Of a DNA stretch of 6,861 bases, positions 1 through 6,861 are shown one piece after another. The notes under the pieces are model-generated. The model searched no databases. It was not told the origin of the DNA and saw nothing but the letters and a program-made list of their open reading frames with translations. How positions within the stretch are numbered: the first letter of the stretch is position 1; the number at the start of each line of letters is the position of its first letter. Source of the DNA: Verrucomicrobiales bacterium (GTDB lineage: Bacteria > Verrucomicrobiota > Verrucomicrobiia > Verrucomicrobiales > SKLO01); NCBI GenBank assembly GCA_007123195.1, contig SKLO01000651.1, positions 1 to 6,861 of the forward strand, written 5' to 3'. A program made the position numbers and the translations under genes.

Positions 1-1
1 C

Positions 2-1432
<1,431 letters not shown>

Positions 1433-1439
1433 ATCTTTT

Positions 1440-1447
1440 CCTCCTCC
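1440..1447 (-). promoter_or_regulatory. leuC Shine-Dalgarno site
   Basis: GGAGGAGG on the minus strand, separated by 7 bases from the ATG at 1430-1432. It is the only strong ribosome binding site among the four genes here, and it decides the leuC start against the in-frame upstream ATG at 1477. Confidence 0.85.
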
Positions 1448-1462
1448 GGCACCAACGCCGGA
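1445..1462 (-). promoter_or_regulatory. Hairpin in leuC leader abutting the RBS
   Basis: A perfect 6-bp stem (TCCGGC/GCCGGA) with a 6-base loop lies in the leuC leader. The last three bases of its 3' arm are the first GGA of the Shine-Dalgarno sequence, so the folded form would partly cover the ribosome site. Just upstream is TGCTACGGT (minus strand; TACGGT at 1468-1473), which resembles an extended -10 box but has no good -35 partner. No leucine-rich leader peptide is visible upstream. A regulatory role is inference; GC-rich DNA makes such stems by chance. Confidence 0.25.
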
Positions 1463-1604
1463 GCGGCACCGTAGCACAGGCCGGAGCGGTGAGCCACCGG
1501 CAAAGCGGATCCCCCGGCGCCAACGCCCGTCCGCCCACTCCTCAACCGGGGGCCAACATCCGGCATTTCACTCCAGGGGAAGGCCTGCGCCGACCTCTGG
1601 AACC

Positions 1605-1620
1605 CGGGCACCGGCGCCCG
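1605..1620 (-). terminator. Weak hairpin just after the sigma factor stop
   Basis: The sequence CGGGCACCGGCGCCCG forms a 5-bp stem with a 6-base loop, three bases past the stop codon of the sigma gene. There is no T-run after it, so it is not a standard intrinsic terminator. It may only protect the mRNA end, or be chance GC symmetry. The rest of the 191-base gap between the sigma gene and leuC shows no gene. Confidence 0.2.
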
Positions 1621-1623
1621 CAC

Positions 1624-2562
1624 TCATGCGGTCACCGCTTCTTCAGTCTCGGCGTCAACCCCCTCGCCCAGGTCGTCCTCGTCCTCCTCGTCGTCGCCAT
1701 CGCCCTTCTTGCCATTGCCCTTGAGCGGACGCGGACCGGGATCCTCCTTCTTCGCCAACGCACGCCGCAGCTTCTTCAACGCAATGTTCTGCAGCTGCCG
1801 GATCCGCTCGCGGGTGACCCCGAACTCCTGCCCAACCTCCTCCAGGGTCTTGGGCTTCTGCCCCATCAGGCCGAATCGGGCGTCGATGATCTTGCGCTCG
1901 CGGCTGTCCAGCACCTCCAGCAGGCCGTCCAACTGGCCGTGCATGTTCTTGTGGCTCAACAACTCGAACGGCGTCGATGCATTCTCGTCGCCAACGATCT
2001 CGCCGAACTCGGTGCTGTCGTCGTCGCTGATCGGCGCGTCCAACGAGGCCGGACGCAGGCTGGCCGCCTTGAGCTGGCTGAGCTTGGCACGGTCGATGCC
2101 GATCTCCTCCGACAACTCGTCGTCGGTCGGTTCCCGCCCCAGCTCCTCGCTCATGGTCATCGCCACCCGGCGCATCTTGCTGATCTTGTCGACCATGTGC
2201 ACCGGCAACCGGATGGTCTTGGACTGGTTGGCCAGCGCCCGCTTGATCGACTGCTTGATCCACCAGGCCGCGTAGGTGCTGAGCTTGCCCCCCTTGTTGG
2301 GGTCAAAGCGCTCCACCGCCTTCATCAGGCCGATGTTGCCCTCCGAGATCAGGTCGAGCAACGGCAGGCCGTAATTCGCGTAGTCCTGGGCAATCTTCAC
2401 CACCAGACGCAGGTTGGCGCTGATCATGTGCTGCCGCGCCGCCTCGTCCCCGTTCTTGATCCGGTCCGCCAGCTCGACCTCCTGATCAGGGGTCAGAAGA
2501 TCGGTCTTGCCGATCTCACGCAGGTAAATCTTGATGCCGCCGTCGAGTTCCAAATTCGCCAT
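1624..2562 (-). CDS. rpoD: RNA polymerase sigma-70 factor, RpoD/SigA type, with acidic C-terminal tail
   Basis: Sigma subunit directing RNA polymerase to promoters. The 312-residue protein has sigma region 1.2 at about 8-40 (KIYLREIG), region 2 at about 46-118 (NLRLVVKIA, DLISEGNIGLMKAVERFDP, the -10 recognition segment STYAAWWIKQSIKRAL), region 3 at about 119-200 and region 4 at about 209-270, with the -35 helix-turn-helix TLEEVGQEFGVTRERIRQ. Region 1.1 and the long non-conserved insert of proteobacterial RpoD are absent. After region 4 comes a basic linker (near 281-286) and an acidic tail at about 287-309 (GDGDDEEDEDDLGEG). The ATG at 2560-2562 has no clear Shine-Dalgarno; no other start fits, since region 1.2 begins by residue 8. 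The length and near-consensus regions 2 and 4 suggest the housekeeping sigma or a close paralogue. An RpoS-like secondary sigma is the main alternative; one window cannot settle whether a second RpoD exists. Confidence 0.93.
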   Translation of the reverse strand: MANLELDGGIKIYLREIGKTDLLTPDQEVELADRIKNGDEAARQHMISANLRLVVKIAQDYANYGLPLLDLISEGNIGLMKAVERFDPNKGGKLSTYAAWWIKQSIKRALANQSKTIRLPVHMVDKISKMRRVAMTMSEELGREPTDDELSEEIGIDRAKLSQLKAASLRPASLDAPISDDDSTEFGEIVGDENASTPFELLSHKNMHGQLDGLLEVLDSRERKIIDARFGLMGQKPKTLEEVGQEFGVTRERIRQLQNIALKKLRRALAKKEDPGPRPLKGNGKKGDGDDEEDEDDLGEGVDAETEEAVTA

Positions 2563-2647
2563 TACTTGGGTTGGGAGTGAAAATAATTCAGAGTGGTCGG
2601 TCCAGGCACCACGGCCTGCCGGGGGCGGAAGTCCGCCAAATCAAAAG

Positions 2648-2671
2648 CGGCCCCGCCGGATTCGAACCGGC
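2648..2671 (-). other. tRNA T-arm-like hairpin (possible tRNA remnant)
   Basis: On the minus strand GCCGGTTCGAATCCGGC (2655-2671) is a textbook T arm: a perfect 5-bp stem closing the 7-base loop TTCGAAT. The next seven bases, GGGGCCG (2648-2654), sit where the 3' acceptor strand would be, with no encoded CCA. I could not find a 5' acceptor, D arm or anticodon arm at tRNA spacing. The best 5' partner, TGGTCCG (2742-2748), leaves one mismatch and gives about 101 bases, too long for an ordinary tRNA. It may be a decayed tRNA, part of an attachment-like site, or coincidence. Confidence 0.25.
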
Positions 2672-2681
2672 CGCCTCATGC

Positions 2682-2729
2682 CAAAGGAGCCAATCCGACC
2701 GCTTTCCGGCCGCCAATCGCGCTCCTTTG
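2682..2729. repeat. 9-bp inverted repeat in the sigma/comM intergenic region
   Basis: CAAAGGAGC (2682-2690) and its exact complement GCTCCTTTG (2721-2729) enclose a 30-base GC-rich loop. One mismatch further out, the arms still pair by one more base. Inside, GCCAATC occurs twice in direct orientation (2689-2695 and 2712-2718). The structure lies 120 bases before the sigma start and 193 before comM. It could be a leader RNA structure for either gene or a binding site; I cannot assign it. Confidence 0.4.
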
Positions 2730-2922
2730 CCACTCCACCGCCGGACCAACAATCCGAACAAGACCCTTACACCAGAGCTACAACGCTTCGTCAACGGTTT
2801 TCTTGTCGAACATGGCTCGATTTCGGCATTTTTTCTTCCGCAGCTCGATTCATGCCAACCCATCGATACCTGGCCGCAAGCGTTTCACTTGCTCCCGACC
2901 CCCGGCTTTGCCATGCTCGGGG

Positions 2923-4461
2923 ATGTTCTCCCGTACACATTCGGCCACCCTGGTGGGGGTGGATGCCATCGAGGTCGAAATCGAGGTCAGCAGCGCCAGC
3001 AGCGGCGAGCCCAAATACCAGATCGTCGGCCTGCCGGACACCGCGGTGCGGGAGTCGCGCGACCGCGTCGTCACCGCCATTTTCAACTCCGGGTTTCGTG
3101 CCCCCGACACCTACACCACCATCAATCTCGCCCCAGCCGACCTGCGCAAGGAGGGCCCCGGGTTCGACCTGCCCATCGCGCTGGCCATGATCGCGGTGGT
3201 CGAGCGCCTCCCGGTCAGCGAACTGGAACAGACCTGCATCATCGGTGAACTGGCTCTCAACGGCCAACTGCGCCCGGTCCGCGGCATCCTGGCGGTGGCC
3301 CTCGAGGCCCGCCGCCGCGGCCGCCGCCGCATGATCGTGCCGGAATCGGTCGCCGCCCAGGCCAGCGTGGTCGACGGCATCGAGGTGTTCGCCGCCGCCA
3401 ACCTGCGCGAGGCCTACGACATCCTCACCGGCCAGTCGCTGCGCACCGCAGAACCCTGCCGCGCCACCGAATGGTTCGCCCGACTCGGCGATTACGACAT
3501 CGATTTCGCCGACGTCCGCGGTCAGGACTCGGTCAAACGCGCCCTCGAGGTGGCCGTCGCCGGCGGCCACAACGTGCTCATGATCGGCCCGCCCGGCACC
3601 GGCAAGTCGATGCTGGCCAAGCGCCTGCCCACCCTGATGCCGCCGATGTCCGAGCAGGAGGGCATTGAAACCTCGAAGATCCACAGCGCCGCCGGCCTGC
3701 TGCACGGCCGCGATTGCCTGCTCGCCACCCGGCCATTCCGCGCGCCCCACCACAGCATCTCCGACGCCGGCCTGCTCGGCGGCGGCACCAACCCCGGCCC
3801 CGGCGAGGTCAGCCTGTCCCACCACGGCGTGCTGTTCCTCGACGAACTGCCCGAATTCCGCCGCTCCACCCTCGAAGTCATGCGCCAACCGCTCGAGGAC
3901 GGCCACGTCACCATCTCCCGCGCCGCCGGCACCGTCACCTTCCCCTGCCGGTTCATGCTGGTGGCCGCCATGAACCCCTGCCCCTGCGGCTATTTCGGCG
4001 ATCCCCGCCGTGAATGCCGCTGCACCCGCCGCCAGGTGGAGCAATACCGGCAACGCATCTCCGGGCCGCTGCTCGACCGCATCGACCTCCACGTCGAGGT
4101 GCCCTTGATCGACTACCGCACCCTGTCCTCGGCCCGCGCCGGGGAAAGCTCGACCACCATCCGCGAACGCGTGCTCACCGCCCGCGCCCGCCAGACCGCA
4201 CGCCTCGGCCAGGACAACGGCGCCATCACCAACGCCACCATGAACTCCCGCCAGCTGCGCAAGCACGTGGCACTGGATTTCGAGGGCGAGGCCTACCTCG
4301 AACACGCCATGCAGGAAATGAACTTCTCCGCGCGCGCCCACGACCGCATCCTCAAGGTGGCCCGCACCCTGGCCGACCTCGATGACAGCGACCAGGTGCT
4401 CGGCCACCACGTGCTCGAAGCGGTGCAGTATCGATCGCTCGATCGCAACCTCTGGGGCTGA
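2923..4461 (+). CDS. comM: YifB/ComM-family Mg-chelatase-like AAA+ ATPase
   Basis: Cytoplasmic hexameric AAA+ ATPase of the YifB/ComM family; in naturally transformable bacteria ComM drives branch migration during integration of incoming DNA. The 512-residue product is full length. An N-terminal ChlI-like domain covers about 1-170 (VGLPDTAVRESRDRV at 35-49, GPGFDLPIALAM at 78-89, GELALNGQLRPVRG at 108-121). The ATPase core has Walker A GPPGTGKS (222-229), Walker B VLFLDELPEF (303-312) and sensor 1 AAMNP (348-352). A four-cysteine cluster (C353, C355, C365, C367) follows, then the arginine-finger region GPLLDRIDLHVEVP (381-394) and sensor 2 near SARAHDRILKVARTLADL (469-486). I chose the ATG at 2923 because MFSRTHSATLVGVDAIEVEIEV matches the family N-terminus. 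An upstream in-frame ATG at 2812 would add 37 unconserved residues. The RBS is poor (GGGG directly before ATG). Whether this host is transformable is unknown; no other competence gene is present. Confidence 0.94.
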   Translation: MFSRTHSATLVGVDAIEVEIEVSSASSGEPKYQIVGLPDTAVRESRDRVVTAIFNSGFRAPDTYTTINLAPADLRKEGPGFDLPIALAMIAVVERLPVSELEQTCIIGELALNGQLRPVRGILAVALEARRRGRRRMIVPESVAAQASVVDGIEVFAAANLREAYDILTGQSLRTAEPCRATEWFARLGDYDIDFADVRGQDSVKRALEVAVAGGHNVLMIGPPGTGKSMLAKRLPTLMPPMSEQEGIETSKIHSAAGLLHGRDCLLATRPFRAPHHSISDAGLLGGGTNPGPGEVSLSHHGVLFLDELPEFRRSTLEVMRQPLEDGHVTISRAAGTVTFPCRFMLVAAMNPCPCGYFGDPRRECRCTRRQVEQYRQRISGPLLDRIDLHVEVPLIDYRTLSSARAGESSTTIRERVLTARARQTARLGQDNGAITNATMNSRQLRKHVALDFEGEAYLEHAMQEMNFSARAHDRILKVARTLADLDDSDQVLGHHVLEAVQYRSLDRNLWG

Positions 4462-4512
4462 CCCGGCATGTTCACGGCCCTCGTTATCGGCCTGGCCGCC
4501 ACCGCCTTGATC

Positions 4513-4532
4513 GGCCGGCTGTCAATCCGGCC
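4513..4532 (-). terminator. Stem-loop between convergent comM and DUF1080 genes
   Basis: GGCCGG (4513-4518) and CCGGCC (4527-4532) form a perfect 6-bp GC stem with an 8-base loop. It begins at the base after the minus-strand gene's stop codon (4533-4535) and lies 51 bases past the comM stop. No T-run follows on either strand, so it fits an mRNA 3'-end or Rho-assisted stop better than a classic intrinsic terminator. It is the only strong hairpin in the 71-base gap and could serve both genes. Confidence 0.4.
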
Positions 4533-6230
4533 TCATTCACCTACATCGCCCTGCCATTCCGCCAACAGATCGACGAAACGCTGGCGGTTGAAGTTCTCGG
4601 GCATGTCGTAGTCCTGATTGGCCTCGAGCTGCTCCATGGTGGGGGCGGGCGTTTCGATGCCGGCCTCCGGCACCTCGGCGCCAGCGGTCCAGACGATGGC
4701 GTTGAGCGCGATCTTCAGCTGTCCGGGATGACCCCAGTTCCAGTGCCAATGGCCACCGGTGAAACCGAAGCCGCGACCGCCGTTGGGACGTTCCGCGGCC
4801 CACGCGGTGTGCTGAACCTCCTTGCGCTCAAGCACCGCCTCGCGCACGTGCGGATTGTTGCTGTGCGCCCCGTCGTCACGCGTCAGCGAGCCCTCGGGCG
4901 GCAGTGCCGAAATGATCGGCGCCACGCCTTCCAGTGCCTCGCGGAAGCGCATGTGGTAATACCATTCGTCATCGATCTCGTATGGCTCCACACCGCGCGT
5001 GATCGGGTGATCGGCGTTCAACTGCATGTCGCGCAACACCCAGTGCGGATTGACCGACCAATGGGTCTCGAAGTAACCGCCCATCCACTCCAGCATGCGC
5101 TCGCCACCCCGGTCGGCGGGAATCTCCACCGCGTAATGCAGGCACACCAGGCCGACACCACGGTCCATCACCTCGGCGAACGAATCAAGATGCGGGATCA
5201 CGGGATGGCCGCCGCCGCCGTTGGCGTAAATGACCACCGTGTCGGCGTTGTCAAACGCAGTCGGATCAGACGGCCAACCACCGCTGTAAAGGGTGGCGAC
5301 GATGTTGTCGGTGTGCTCATGCAGCAGGTCCTTGAACAACTTCAAACCGGCATGGTGTTCATGCGCACCGTAACCATGACTGGCGGTGCCGGCCACCATC
5401 ACCACCTTCCTGGCGCTGTCGGCCAGCGGCAGCCGCTTGAGTTCGATGTCCTTGAACTCCAACCGCATCGGCGGGCCGGTGTGGAGCTGGAACGCCAGCA
5501 CACCGCTGCGGGCCGCTTCCGGGCCGTCATCGACCAGTTCGCTCATGGTCTCGCCATTGATCTTCACCACCAGATGATTGCCGCGGGCGATGACATGGTA
5601 ATCGTTCCACTCGCCCTGCTTGATGTGCTCGCCCAAGGCCGCTTCCTCGGCGAACCGGCTGGTCTCCCGGTTGCCCTCCGAGTCGATCACGGTCTTCTCC
5701 CCGCGCCGGGCCATGATCCCGCGGCCTCGCTCCTCATAGATGATGCCGGTGATCCAGTCGACATCGGCAATGTCCGGCTGGTAACCGCTGACCACGAAGT
5801 TGTCGTGCCGCTTGGACCGGACCTGGATCCCGGAGTTGGCCTTCTCGCTGGCAATCCGGTAGCGGAACGTCAGCTCGAAGTCGTCCACCTCGCCCTCGTC
5901 CCAGATCAGGAAGGTGTTGTGCGGCACCGGATTGTCGGCGGTGCTCTCGCCGACGATCACCCCGTCCTCGACCGACCAGAAACGCTCGTCGCCATCCCAG
6001 CCATCGAGGTTCTCGCCGTTGAAAATCGCCCGGAACTCTCCCGCCGATTTGTCTTCAGCCGCGGTGGCGGCAGCGTCTGCCTCCGCCCGCGCGTCCGGCC
6101 CGGACTTCAGCGCCACTGCCAGAACTCCCGCCAGCACAAGTGCCACGGCGACCAAGGGGACAAGGGTGGAAATCGAGGTGGAACCGCCCGCAAACCGGCG
6201 CCGGGTACGATGAACTGTTGGGATTTTCAT
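4533..6230 (-). CDS. Membrane-anchored or exported DUF1080 (3-keto-disaccharide hydrolase) plus ThuA-like protein
   Basis: A 565-residue two-domain protein. Residues 1-20 carry basic residues (RTRRRF at 8-13), followed by a hydrophobic segment at about 21-41, so it is a signal anchor or signal peptide. TRRRFA loosely resembles a twin-arginine motif, and ARA followed by EA near 47-51 could be a cleavage site. Residues about 64-267 are a DUF1080 jelly-roll domain (PF06439, named 3-keto-disaccharide hydrolase): FRAIFNGENLDGW, FWSVEDGVIVGE, NSGIQVRS, EWNDYHVIARGNHLVVKING, and a final LEFKDIELKRL. Residues about 274-515 are a ThuA-like domain (PF06283): VVMVAGTASHGYGAHEHHAG, GLVCLHYAVE, YEIDDEWYYHMRF and a His/Trp-rich FTGGHWHWNWGH. 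The last 50 residues are a charged tail. A role in breaking down 3-keto sugars or glycosides in the periplasm is inferred from the families; the substrate is unknown. The start at 6228-6230 has no good RBS, but the signal sequence follows it at once. There is no sugar dehydrogenase nearby. Confidence 0.9.
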   Translation of the reverse strand: MKIPTVHRTRRRFAGGSTSISTLVPLVAVALVLAGVLAVALKSGPDARAEADAAATAAEDKSAGEFRAIFNGENLDGWDGDERFWSVEDGVIVGESTADNPVPHNTFLIWDEGEVDDFELTFRYRIASEKANSGIQVRSKRHDNFVVSGYQPDIADVDWITGIIYEERGRGIMARRGEKTVIDSEGNRETSRFAEEAALGEHIKQGEWNDYHVIARGNHLVVKINGETMSELVDDGPEAARSGVLAFQLHTGPPMRLEFKDIELKRLPLADSARKVVMVAGTASHGYGAHEHHAGLKLFKDLLHEHTDNIVATLYSGGWPSDPTAFDNADTVVIYANGGGGHPVIPHLDSFAEVMDRGVGLVCLHYAVEIPADRGGERMLEWMGGYFETHWSVNPHWVLRDMQLNADHPITRGVEPYEIDDEWYYHMRFREALEGVAPIISALPPEGSLTRDDGAHSNNPHVREAVLERKEVQHTAWAAERPNGGRGFGFTGGHWHWNWGHPGQLKIALNAIVWTAGAEVPEAGIETPAPTMEQLEANQDYDMPENFNRQRFVDLLAEWQGDVGE

Positions 6231-6423
6231 GGAGCTGAATCAGTGTTGAACGGCATCGGCCCTGTGACCAAAACCGCCGCACCATGGGCCAAAGTCGCCG
6301 GCCACGCAACCCGGTTCGATCCGGATACCCCCCTGATCATCACCCTCGTCGACCGTGCCGCCCCCTCAACGGCCCCCAACCCTGCTCCCGCAAGGCGCCA
6401 CCGTCTGCCCCGGCGACTCCCCC

Positions 6424-6458
6424 ATTCAAAATTCAACATTCAACATTCAACATGCAAA
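6424..6458. repeat. Heptanucleotide tandem repeat (ATTCAAM)n
   Basis: Five consecutive 7-base units: ATTCAAA, three copies of ATTCAAC, then ATGCAAA. This AT-rich block stands out in otherwise very GC-rich DNA and sits outside any intact gene. An ATG (6452) in its last unit opens a long frame, but that frame does not look coding at first. Confidence 0.85.
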
Positions 6459-6474
6459 ATCCTCCCGCACCACC

Positions 6475-6678
6475 CGCTTCGAACACGCCTCCTCCGGCCT
6501 CAACCGCCTCATTTTCGTCAACCCCGACACCGGCGCAACGGCGTGGATGGCTTGATTCGCCGCATCTCCACCGCCTTCAACGAGCGCAACCTGGTCGAAT
6601 TCATCACCAGCCACGACGACCCCTGCCCGCTCAGGGCAACGTCGTCAATCTGGTCCAGCAGTTCTACAACGGGTGGCG
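6475..6678 (+). pseudogene. Frameshifted coding remnant of unknown family
   Basis: Three adjacent patches with strong C/G third-position bias read in successive frames: frame 1 at about 6475-6549 (SSGLNRLIFVNPDTGATAW), frame 3 at about 6543-6628 (VDGLIRRISTAFNERNLVEF, then ITSHDDPCP), and frame 2 from 6632 (QGNVVNLVQQFYNGW). One missing base at each join (near 6545 and 6629) would link them into one reading frame, as expected for a decayed gene or for sequencing or assembly errors. After 6673 the frame enters hairpin-rich repeat sequence. An earlier patch in frame 3 (VTKTAAPWAKVAGHATRFDP, from 6264) may belong to the same relic. I do not recognise the family. Confidence 0.25.
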
Positions 6679-6688
6679 GAGCCGCCAC
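6673..6688. repeat. GC-rich palindrome GTGGCGG-AG-CCGCCAC
   Basis: A 7-bp perfectly complementary arm pair separated by two bases. A second, imperfect stem follows at 6716-6732 (GGCGTCG/CGACACC, one mismatch). Such closely packed stems resemble dispersed palindromic elements rather than coding sequence; other genomic copies cannot be checked here. Confidence 0.5.
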
Positions 6689-6770
6689 GGGCATTGGGCC
6701 GGCGCGCTGCGGGTGGCGTCGGGCCGACACCTTTGCGGCACCACCATCCGGGTCCAGCGTCACGCTGGCT

Positions 6771-6861
6771 GCTTGCCAGCCTGTTCATCGACCGGCCCGC
6801 CGTCGCTCTGCGAGCTATGGCGGGCAGCCTTCGCCAAGGCCCCGGCTTGCCAGCCTGTTCA
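6771..6861 (+). repeat. 17-bp direct repeat flanking a nested hairpin
   Basis: GCTTGCCAGCCTGTTCA occurs at 6771-6787 and again at 6845-6861, 74 bases apart, the second copy ending exactly at the window edge. Between them GCCCGCC (6795-6801) pairs with GGCGGGC (6819-6825), and GCTC/GAGC pairs inside it, giving a nested hairpin. The first copy overlaps a 6-bp stem GCTGGC/GCCAGC (6764-6780). This looks like one unit of a mobile palindromic repeat or the start of a tandem array that continues to the right. Confidence 0.6.

Larger units (their letters stand above)
2563..2922. other. Divergent intergenic region between sigma factor and comM
   Basis: These 360 bases separate two genes transcribed away from each other, so both promoters should be here. 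I see no clear consensus promoter. An AT-rich patch at 2581-2590, 20-30 bases before the sigma start, gives a TATTTT-like -10 on the minus strand with only a poor -35. On the plus strand there is a T6 run at about 2830-2835 and nothing convincing as a -10 before comM. The middle (2647-2750) is GC-rich and structured, described separately. Open frames across this stretch have no recognisable protein content. Confidence 0.6.
6231..6861. other. Region without an intact gene: coding traces, short repeats and hairpins
   Basis: No complete gene is recognisable in these 631 bases. Frames 2 and 3 on the plus strand are open to the right edge for long stretches (from ATG at 6452 and GTG at 6243), but their translations are mostly Pro/Arg/Ser-rich and unlike a folded protein. 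Patches with normal-looking codon use occur in different frames. The region also carries the heptamer array, three or more GC-rich stem-loops and a 17-bp direct repeat, listed separately. An extended frame running beyond the window cannot be excluded. The upstream side of the DUF1080 gene is included here, with no clear promoter. Confidence 0.6.

Noticed and set aside
1433..1477. Upstream leuC start at ATG 1477
   Set aside because: It would put the strong GGAGGAGG inside the coding region and add a low-complexity Gly-rich peptide absent from LeuC proteins.
1489..2580. Long plus-strand open frame (363 codons) antisense to the sigma factor
   Set aside because: It is the mirror of a clearly conserved sigma-70 gene; its Leu/Val/Gln/His-rich translation has no domain and arises from GC-rich codon bias on the other strand.
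2647..2748. A complete tRNA gene on the minus strand
   Set aside because: Only the T arm fits. No D arm, anticodon arm with T33, or well-paired acceptor can be placed at class I or class II spacing, so it is reported only as T-arm-like.
2812..2922. Upstream comM start at ATG 2812
   Set aside because: The extra 37 residues are not family-like, no Shine-Dalgarno precedes it, and the family N-terminus begins at 2923.
2791..4410. Minus-strand open frame of 539 codons covering comM
   Set aside because: It lies antisense to comM with Gly/Ala/Val-rich low-complexity content; the plus-strand frame has every AAA+ motif in order.
6243..6861. Plus-strand gene starting at GTG 6243 and running off the right edge
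   Set aside because: The frame is open but most of its translation is Pro/Arg/Ser-rich and crosses the heptamer array and hairpins; coding-like patches switch frame, and the start would lie only 12 bases from the divergent DUF1080 start.
6424..6861. CRISPR array
   Set aside because: The heptamer units have no spacers, and the 17-bp repeat is seen only twice with a hairpin between copies; no cas gene is present.

Overview
This is a GC-rich bacterial chromosome segment with four intact genes and a messy repeat-bearing end. The best guess for the source is a member of the Verrucomicrobiota or a related PVC-group lineage. That rests on a short primary-type sigma factor without region 1.1, a membrane-anchored DUF1080-ThuA fusion protein (an architecture I associate with Verrucomicrobia and Planctomycetes), weak Shine-Dalgarno sequences at three of the four starts, and high GC. 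It is inference from protein style, not a database match.

Layout. (1) 2-1432, minus strand: complete leuC, the isopropylmalate dehydratase large subunit of leucine biosynthesis, with a strong ribosome binding site and a small hairpin next to it. (2) 1624-2562, minus strand: an RpoD/SigA-type sigma-70 factor with an acidic C-terminal tail. (3) 2563-2922: a divergent intergenic region between the sigma gene and comM. It holds a tRNA T-arm-like hairpin and a separate 9-bp inverted repeat, but no tRNA that I can fold. (4) 2923-4461, plus strand: a YifB/ComM-family AAA+ ATPase. (5) 4462-4532: a short convergent gap with a 6-bp stem-loop directly after the stop of the next gene. (6) 4533-6230, minus strand: the DUF1080 (3-keto-disaccharide hydrolase) plus ThuA-like protein. 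(7) 6231-6861: no intact gene. It has traces of coding sequence that jump between frames, a heptanucleotide tandem repeat, several GC-rich hairpins and a 17-bp direct repeat whose second copy touches the window end.

The genes do not form one pathway. leuC is housekeeping amino-acid synthesis, the sigma factor is core transcription, ComM acts on DNA (branch migration during natural transformation in well-studied relatives), and the DUF1080-ThuA protein probably works on oxidised sugars outside the cytoplasm. leuC and the sigma gene are co-oriented 191 bases apart; comM is divergent from sigma and convergent with the DUF1080 gene. I found no CRISPR array, intact insertion sequence, rRNA, convincing tRNA or obvious defence system. 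The least explained parts are the 2563-2922 intergenic structure and the 6231-6861 repeat and relic region.
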